A DNA stretch of 64,000 nt from Ampullimonas aquatilis (lineage in GTDB: Bacteria; Pseudomonadota; Gammaproteobacteria; Burkholderiales; Burkholderiaceae_D). Both the position numbers and the translations under genes were made by a program. Numbering within the stretch: the stretch's first letter is position 1; every line of letters begins with the position of its first letter. Positions 59,694 to 64,000 of this stretch are shown here, in pieces. The stretch is from contig NZ_CP183835.1 in NCBI RefSeq assembly GCF_049675895.1, positions 11,932 through 75,931 on the forward strand, given 5' to 3'. The notes under the pieces are model-generated. The model was not told the DNA's origin, made no database searches, and was given only the letters and a program-made list of their open reading frames with translations.

Positions 59694-61124
59694 CTATTCG
59701 GCGTTGCTGGCGGCCATGCCGCCTTTGGGTTGGGTGAGGTTTGGCTTGCCTATCAAGGCCATTTCCAGATCGGCCTGCGCCGTCCAGAAGTCACGCAGCG
59801 CCTCGATATAGCTGTTCACGCTGGTGATTTGCGTGCGGGCATCGGCCAGCAGGTCGAATACCCCAATCAGCATGCCGTTATAGCGAAGCTGATTTTCTTC
59901 GCTGATGCGCTTCTTGATGGGCACGATCTCATCGCGGTAGTGACGGGCAATGTCGTAGCTGGAGCGATAGCCTTGGTAGGCTTCGCGCACTTCGGAGCGG
60001 GCATTGATGGCCGTCTGCGCGGCGACGTTGACCGATTGCATGTAAAGCGCTTCGGCCTTGGCAACCTTGGCGGTGCCCCAGTCGAACAGCGGCAACTCAA
60101 ACGATACGGTGTAGCCCGTCTTGTAGCCAGCATCGGCGGTGCCTTCAAGCACCCGCGCCGGGCCGAATTCCAAGACATTGATAAAGCGCGTTGTCTTGGT
60201 CAGCCCAAGGTTCTTGGCCAAGGCTTCGGATTGCAAGCGGGCAGCCTGCACGTCCAGCCGCTGCGCCATCGCCATCTGCTCGACGTTGGACAATTCATTG
60301 GGGGCTTGCGGTAGGTCTGGCAGTCGCTCGGGCAAGGTGAACTGCGTTTGCTGCCCCCACAGGCCAAGCAGACGGGTTAGTTTCTCACGGCTCGATACTG
60401 ATGCTTGCTCAGACCTTGCCAGCCCTAGTGCTGCATCTGCATAGAAGCCTTGTTCGCGTGCTTGCTGCAACTTATTGAAATTACCGACCTGTGCCATGCG
60501 GCTGGCCAACTCGGCGCTGGCTTCGGCGGTCTGACGTACCTGACGGGCGTAGCGCACCGATTCCTCGGCTGCTACGGCGTTGTAGTACGCTTTGCGGGTC
60601 TCTGAAGCTAGGCGCAGGATTTCCAGGCTGACCATGCGCTGAGTCTGCTCAAACCGCCTCTGCTCGATGGCACTGGTTTGCGGCATCGTCACCAAGGAGA
60701 ATAGGTTGAAGGTGATGGCCTGCTCAATCTTGTATTCCCGCCCGGCTGGGCCTGGCTGGCTGGCCCTGAGCATGGCAAAGCTGGGATTAGGTAAGCGTCC
60801 GGCTTGCACCAGGTCGGCTTCGCTGATCGCCAATTCGGTAAAAGCCGCTTGCAATCCTCGGTTGTTCAACAAGGCCAGTTGCACAGCGTCATCGACCGTC
60901 AAGGGCTTGGCTAGCAGTTCAGCAACGCGCTTGGCAATAGTGTCTTGATCCGATTCAGATTTGGCCCAGGTCACATCTTTGCCCAGCCGCTCGCGGGCGG
61001 TGTTGGCCACGCTGTTAAAGCCGCCGTCTTGGCTGAAAGAAGCGCAACCTGTCAGCAGCAGGACAACTAGCCCGGAAACGACAAGGCCTGCTGCACGTCT
61101 TGGTGTAGGGTTGACGTTGGTCAT
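59694..61124 (-). CDS. TolC-family outer-membrane lipoprotein
   Basis: The 476-residue protein has lipobox LLTGC (Cys about 27) and two OEP repeats with long helices (VDDAVQLALLNNRGLQAAFTELAISEADLVQAGRLPNPS). It lies in the copper cluster but without inner-membrane pump partners in the window. Copper export from the periplasm is a likely role. Confidence 0.87.
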   Translation of the reverse strand: MTNVNPTPRRAAGLVVSGLVVLLLTGCASFSQDGGFNSVANTARERLGKDVTWAKSESDQDTIAKRVAELLAKPLTVDDAVQLALLNNRGLQAAFTELAISEADLVQAGRLPNPSFAMLRASQPGPAGREYKIEQAITFNLFSLVTMPQTSAIEQRRFEQTQRMVSLEILRLASETRKAYYNAVAAEESVRYARQVRQTAEASAELASRMAQVGNFNKLQQAREQGFYADAALGLARSEQASVSSREKLTRLLGLWGQQTQFTLPERLPDLPQAPNELSNVEQMAMAQRLDVQAARLQSEALAKNLGLTKTTRFINVLEFGPARVLEGTADAGYKTGYTVSFELPLFDWGTAKVAKAEALYMQSVNVAAQTAINARSEVREAYQGYRSSYDIARHYRDEIVPIKKRISEENQLRYNGMLIGVFDLLADARTQITSVNSYIEALRDFWTAQADLEMALIGKPNLTQPKGGMAASNAE

Positions 61125-61474
61125 TGCTGTCCTCCGTGGTGTCCCGCGTGGTCTTTTGCCGGTGTTGAAGTGGGTGCAGCATTCGGCGTATCGGGTTGCC
61201 TGGCTTCCTTGGCGTACACCCGCCAGCCGCCAATCTTGGCTGTCAGGTCATTGCTGTCTTTCCAAGCCGTCACCGGCTCATCGCGCAACGCCCGATAGCC
61301 TGTGAAGGAAGAGCGGTAAACAAGAGGCTCTGCGGGAGCCTCGGCGCTGGCAGGATCAAACCGAAGGGTTTTTGGGGCGTTGGCTTGCGGCTGCGCGTGT
61401 GCGACCGTCAAAGCCAGCATCATCCCGGCTGACACGACGATTCGTGCCCAGCCATGAGGGATAAAAATTTGCAT
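61121..61474 (-). CDS. Exported hypothetical protein of the copper cluster
   Basis: A 117-residue protein with a signal peptide (about 1-27, AHA) and a His-rich C-terminus (KDHAGHHGGQQ). The core reads SFTGYRALRDEPVTAWKDSNDLTAKIGGWRVYAKE, seen with copper-resistance TolC genes. It overlaps the TolC gene by 4 bp. Function unknown, likely metal-binding. Confidence 0.7.
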   Translation of the reverse strand: MQIFIPHGWARIVVSAGMMLALTVAHAQPQANAPKTLRFDPASAEAPAEPLVYRSSFTGYRALRDEPVTAWKDSNDLTAKIGGWRVYAKEARQPDTPNAAPTSTPAKDHAGHHGGQQ

Positions 61475-61577
61475 GAATTCCTCGCGTGGTCATGTGAAGT
61501 AGCCCGCGCGCAAAGCGTGCAGGAACGGCATGGCGACGACACGCAGCAACAGGCGCAAAGCGCCTGGCCAGATGTCG

Positions 61578-61967
61578 TTAAGCGAGGAAAACTCGGGGAG
61601 GTCGGTCGAGGCGACCGCGATCCGTGGAATGCTCGGCCACGGTCAAGGCCGGAAAGTCTTGCGCGGCAACGGGAGCCGCGATCTGAAAAGCCGATTCCGT
61701 GAGCATGGCAGCACCGATGCAGCACGGTGCGCAGTGGTTGCACTTGTCTTTGAAAGTCTTGGTTTTTGCAGACGTAACGGCGTGGTGATGGTCGTGGTTG
61801 GCATGGTCTGCCGACGCCTGAGCACCATCAGGCGCTGACTCCATGAGGAACCCGTGGCCCAGATGACCCTGCTCGCACGTGATCATGCCCGCTTGCGCTA
61901 TGCCCTGAAAGGACAGCGCAACGAGCAAGAAGCACGTCAGCAGAAATCGCCAGGTGAGCCGGATCAA
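61578..61967 (-). CDS. Small exported Cys/His-rich protein at the head of the copper cluster
   Basis: The 129-residue protein has a signal peptide (ending near QAG, about 27), a His-rich middle (DHANHDHHH) and CNHCAPCC. It heads the leftward cluster and could be a metal-binding periplasmic protein or a CopL-like leader regulator. The res region of the transposon lies directly upstream. Confidence 0.6.
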   Translation of the reverse strand: MIRLTWRFLLTCFLLVALSFQGIAQAGMITCEQGHLGHGFLMESAPDGAQASADHANHDHHHAVTSAKTKTFKDKCNHCAPCCIGAAMLTESAFQIAAPVAAQDFPALTVAEHSTDRGRLDRPPRVFLA

Positions 61968-61974
61968 AGTTACC

Positions 61975-62132
61975 TCAAGTGTGAAATCAAGGTGTCAGTA
62001 TCAGCTATACCCTAACTTGGCGTCAAGTGCCGCGAGTGAATTGCGTCAGGATAGAGTGCGTATTGATATTTGTTGACATATCGCACAAAGGCTTATAGAT
62101 TCTTTCCTGACACTTTAGCGCAGGAGACGCCC
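61975..62132. other. Probable res site of the outer transposon
   Basis: The gene-free gap between the copper cluster and tnpR carries several partly related TGTCA/TGACA-type inverted half sites (near 61993, 62045-62085 and 62108), as expected of a three-subsite res region upstream of tnpR. Confidence 0.5.
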
Positions 62133-62536
62133 TTGAAAGGTCAACGCATCGGGTATGTGCGGGTCAGCAGCTTTGACCAGAACCCGGATCGCCAGCTTGA
62201 GCAGGCCCAAGTAGATAAGGTGTTCACCGACAAAGCATCGGGCAAGGACACCCAGCGCCCGGAACTGGATGCACTGCTCACCTTCGTGCGCGAAGGCGAT
62301 ACCGTGGTGGTGCACAGCATGGATCGCCTGGCGCGCAACCTCGATGACTTGCGCCGCTTGGTGCAAAAACTCACCAAGCGCGGTGTGCGCATCGAATTCG
62401 TCAAGGAATGCTTGACGTTCACTGGCGAAGACTCGCCGATGGCGAACTTGATGCTGTCGGTGATGGGCGCGTTCGCCGAATTCGAGCGTGCCCTGATCCG
62501 CGAGCGGCAGCGTGAAGGCATTGCCTTGGCCAAGCA
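62133..62536 (+). pseudogene. tnpR: N-terminal part of outer tnpR resolvase, split by the nested transposon
   Basis: Starts with TTG at 62133 after CAGGAGA (LKGQRIGYVRVSSFDQNP). The catalytic Ser is in YVRVSSFDQNPDRQLEQ; DKASGKDTQRPELDALL and HSMDRLARNLDDL complete the active site, and the E-helix runs to EGIALAKQ. At 62537 the nested transposon begins, so the frame ends with 11 foreign residues. The DNA-binding tail is at 1597-1755. The hybrid protein would have the catalytic domain but no HTH. Confidence 0.93.
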
Positions 62537-62574
62537 GGGGTCGTCTCAGAAAACGGAAAAAATCGTACGCTAAG
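62537..62574. repeat. 38-bp terminal inverted repeat, nested transposon left end
   Basis: Starts GGGGTCGTCTCAGAAAACGG and ends CGTACGCTAAG; pairs with 1559-1596 (36/38). Confidence 0.93.
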
Positions 62575-62579
62575 ACCAA

Positions 62580-63134
62580 TCAGACGGAATGGCCAGCATT
62601 GCGGTAGATCGTCGAGCGCGAAATCCCGAACTGCTCGGCGATGGTTGCGATAGGCACATCGCCCGATTTCAGCAACGACTGGATCGTCCGCAGGTCTTTC
62701 GCTGTCAACTTCTTCGGTCGGCCACCTTTGCGTCCACGAGCGCGCGCTGCTTTCAGGCCGGCCATCGTCCTTTCGCGAATCAAGCTGCGCTCGAACTCGG
62801 CCAACGCGCCGAACAAGTGGAATACCAACCTTCCTGTGGGCGAGCTGGTGTCGATGCGCTCAGTCAGCGATTCGAACTCGACCCCACGCGTCTGGAAGTT
62901 GTTGGTGAGTTCGATCAGGTCTTGAAGGCTGCGCCCGAGTCGATCGAGTCGCCACACCACCAATGTGTCGCCCTCACGAAGGGCTTTCAAGCATCCCTCT
63001 AGTTGCGGCCTGGCGGCGGTGCGTCCGCTCGCGTGCTCTTCGTAAAGCTCAGTGCAGCCAGCTTGCTTCAGCGCGTCGCGTTGCAAGTCCAGCGTCTGAT
63101 CATCGGTCGAGACGCGAGCGTATCCAATGCGCAT
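62580..63134 (-). CDS. tnpR: Serine resolvase of the nested transposon
   Basis: A 184-residue resolvase from ATG 63134 (MRIGYARVSTDDQTLDLQRDAL). Catalytic Ser is in ARVSTDDQ; EHASGRTAARPQLEGCL, WRLDRLGRSLQDLIEL and FGALAEFERSLIRERT follow, and the C-terminal HTH is IATIAEQFGISRSTIYRNAG. It belongs to a different branch from the outer TnpR. A longer frame to 63236 is unlikely to be used. The gap 63135-63275 contains two TTTTGCAACAT copies (63156-63187 region) and is its probable res site. Confidence 0.9.
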   Translation of the reverse strand: MRIGYARVSTDDQTLDLQRDALKQAGCTELYEEHASGRTAARPQLEGCLKALREGDTLVVWRLDRLGRSLQDLIELTNNFQTRGVEFESLTERIDTSSPTGRLVFHLFGALAEFERSLIRERTMAGLKAARARGRKGGRPKKLTAKDLRTIQSLLKSGDVPIATIAEQFGISRSTIYRNAGHSV

Positions 63135-63275
63135 GTCGCAATTGCCCTTTCTGGCAGTTTTTGCAACATAGATTATGCAACGGATTTTGCAACATTGGCA
63201 AGGAGCTTTTTTGTCACTTTCAGAAGGCGACAGCACGAAATATCAAAAGTCGACCGCACGGTCTTTTCTGACGTT

Positions 63276-63313
63276 GGAGTCGCCTCAGAAAACGGAAAAT
63301 AAAGCACGCTAAG
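63276..63313. repeat. Third Tn21-type 38-bp repeat, internal to the nested transposon
   Basis: GGAGTCGCCTCAGAAAACGG at the outer side, ending GCACGCTAAG. It differs from the Tn21-like consensus at about two positions near its tip. It lies just beyond merR, where the left end of a Tn21/Tn501-type mer transposon would be, so the nested element seems to be a mer transposon captured behind another IR-resolvase segment. Confidence 0.85.
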
Positions 63314-63329
63314 GCGTAGTTCCCTCGGG

Positions 63330-63764
63330 CTACACCGCGTCCGCACTGCGCGGTTCTTTCTTCCCTTGCAGTGACGCAATCAGCGGGCAGGAAACGTTCC
63401 CCTTCCGCGCATGGCAGGCGCACACCAAATCAGACAGCACGGCCTCCATGCGCGCCAGGTCAGCCATCCTCTCGCGCACGTCCTTGAGCTTGTGCTCGGC
63501 CAGGCTGCTGGCTTCCTCGCAATGGGTGCCATCCTCCAGCCGCAGCAGCTCGGCGATCTCATCCAGGCTGAAGCCCAACCGCTGGGCTGATTTCACGAAG
63601 CGCACCCGCGTTACATCCGTCTCGCCATAGCGGCGAATGCTGCCGTAAGGCTTGTCCGGTTCCGGGAGCAAGCCCTTGCGCTGATAGAACCGGATGGTCT
63701 CCACATTGACCCCGGCCGTCCTGGCGAAAACGCCAATGGTCAGGTTCTCCAAATTGTTTTCCAT
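63330..63764 (-). CDS. merR: MerR mercury regulator (Tn21/Tn501 type)
   Basis: The 144-residue protein is very close to the classic Tn21/Tn501 MerR: LTIGVFARTAGVNVETIRFYQRKGLL, SIRRYGETDVTRVRFVKSAQRLGFSLDEIAELLRLEDGTHCEEAS and CACHARKGNVSCPLI. The three Hg(II)-binding Cys are all present. It is divergent from merT over the operator at 63770-63800. Confidence 0.95.
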   Translation of the reverse strand: MENNLENLTIGVFARTAGVNVETIRFYQRKGLLPEPDKPYGSIRRYGETDVTRVRFVKSAQRLGFSLDEIAELLRLEDGTHCEEASSLAEHKLKDVRERMADLARMEAVLSDLVCACHARKGNVSCPLIASLQGKKEPRSADAV

Positions 63765-63769
63765 ATCGC

Positions 63770-63800
63770 TTGACTCCGTACATAACTACGGAAGTAAGCT
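63770..63800 (+). promoter_or_regulatory. Classic mer promoter-operator
   Basis: TTGACT (63770-63775) and TAAGCT (63795-63800) with the 19-bp spacer typical of MerR-controlled promoters, and the dyad CCGTACATAACTACGG (63776-63791) between them. Confidence 0.93.
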
Positions 63801-63835
63801 TAAGCTATCCAATTCAGATTCGAAAGGACAAACGT

Positions 63836-64000
63836 ATGTCTGAACCTCAAAACGGGCGCGGCGCGCTCTTCACTGGCGGGCTGGCCGCCATCCTCGCCTC
63901 GGCTTGCTGCCTCGGGCCGCTGGTTCTGATCGCCTTGGGGTTCAGCGGCGCTTGGATCGGCAACTTGACGGTGTTGGAACCCTATCGCCCCATCTTTATC
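63836..64000 (+). CDS. merT: MerT mercuric transport protein (cut by window end)
   Basis: The first 55 residues are visible: MSEPQNGRGALFTGGLAAIL, the vicinal Cys pair in ASACCLGPLVLIALG and GNLTVLEPYRPIFI. This is the Tn21/Tn501 type and differs from the outer merT at 56380. The rest of the mer operon lies outside the window. Confidence 0.95.
   Translation, partial: MSEPQNGRGALFTGGLAAILASACCLGPLVLIALGFSGAWIGNLTVLEPYRPIFI

Larger units (their letters stand above)
55835..64000 (+). mobile_element. Left part of outer Tn21-like transposon (mercury uptake and copper genes)
   Basis: Runs from the 38-bp repeat at 55835 to beyond the window edge and continues at 1-4657. Cargo: merR, merT, merP, a GDCCVxC protein and a leftward copper cluster, then the resolvase with its res region. 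The target duplication TAATA is at 55830-55834. GC content is clearly higher than in the backbone. Confidence 0.92.
62537..64000 (+). mobile_element. Left part of nested Tn21-subgroup mer transposon
   Basis: Begins with a 38-bp repeat inside tnpR, flanked by the AAGCA duplication (62532-62536), and continues beyond the window to 1-1596. Visible contents: a leftward resolvase, a second internal Tn21-type repeat at 63276, merR and the start of merT. Confidence 0.9.

Noticed and set aside
62580..63236. Longer form of the nested resolvase starting at 63236
   Set aside because: The extra N-terminal residues are Cys/Lys-rich and unlike resolvases; MRIGYARVS at 63134 is the conserved start, and the extension lies over the probable res site.

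Overview
The window reads as most of a conjugative, mobilisable-by-itself plasmid of a Gram-negative proteobacterium, probably a betaproteobacterium (inference from the Phc-like signalling genes, the KorA/KorB-like regulators and the Tn21-type transposons). The backbone (about 4658-55834) is visibly lower in GC than the transposon DNA at both ends of the window. The two window ends belong together: two nested Tn3-family transposons begin near 55835 and 62537 and finish at 4657 and 1596, with matching 38-bp ends and matching 5-bp target duplications (TAATA and AAGCA), and one tnpR gene is split between 62133-62536 and 1597-1755. The molecule is therefore most simply a circle slightly larger than the window; the missing part should hold the rest of a mer operon and the front of the nested tnpA.

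Layout. 1-4657: right ends of the nested and outer transposons. 4658-5690: non-coding, with a cluster of tiny hairpins and an iteron origin. 5688-10024 (minus strand): RepA, a small membrane protein, a KorA/TrfB-like repressor, ParB, ParA and a small unknown protein. 10340-16157: a PhcBSR-like cell-density signalling cassette (methyltransferase, hybrid 7TM histidine kinase, receiver-kinase protein, LuxR-type regulator). 16524-33997: a VirB/VirD4 type IV secretion operon that opens with an unusual glycosidase/TrbM-like fusion and ends with an OmpA-type lipoprotein, an LPD7 protein and a DUF1173 protein. 34107-40294: accessory genes, including an Abi-type HEPN RNase with a neighbouring small RNA candidate, an XRE regulator, an SRAP protein and LexA-box-controlled umuDC. 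40454-42180: MOBP relaxase, MobC-like accessory protein and an oriT with an RP4-like nic sequence.

42313-55184 is the inferred leading region, entirely on the minus strand: ArdC antirestriction, an IncC/KorB-like pair, a secreted nuclease, a Fic toxin with a VbhA-like antitoxin, a large ParB-domain protein, an IS3-family element, and an orphan N6 methylase-like gene. A 398-bp direct repeat rich in hairpins occurs twice here, and a roughly 250-bp inverted repeat lies in front of the methylase gene; both are candidates for single-stranded-DNA promoters used at entry into the recipient. 55835-64000: outer transposon with merRTP, a GDCCVxC protein and a copper resistance cluster, then the interrupted tnpR, then the nested transposon with its own resolvase, merR and the start of merT.

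How it may work together: RepA/iterons replicate, ParAB and the IncC/KorB-like pair segregate and co-regulate, the Phc-like cassette may gate the adjacent conjugation operon by population density, relaxase plus VirD4/VirB transfer the DNA, and leading-region genes protect it on arrival. A six-copy palindrome (core TTTTCGCG-GG/GC-CGCGAAAA), mostly in front of genes, may be the operator of a plasmid-wide repressor.
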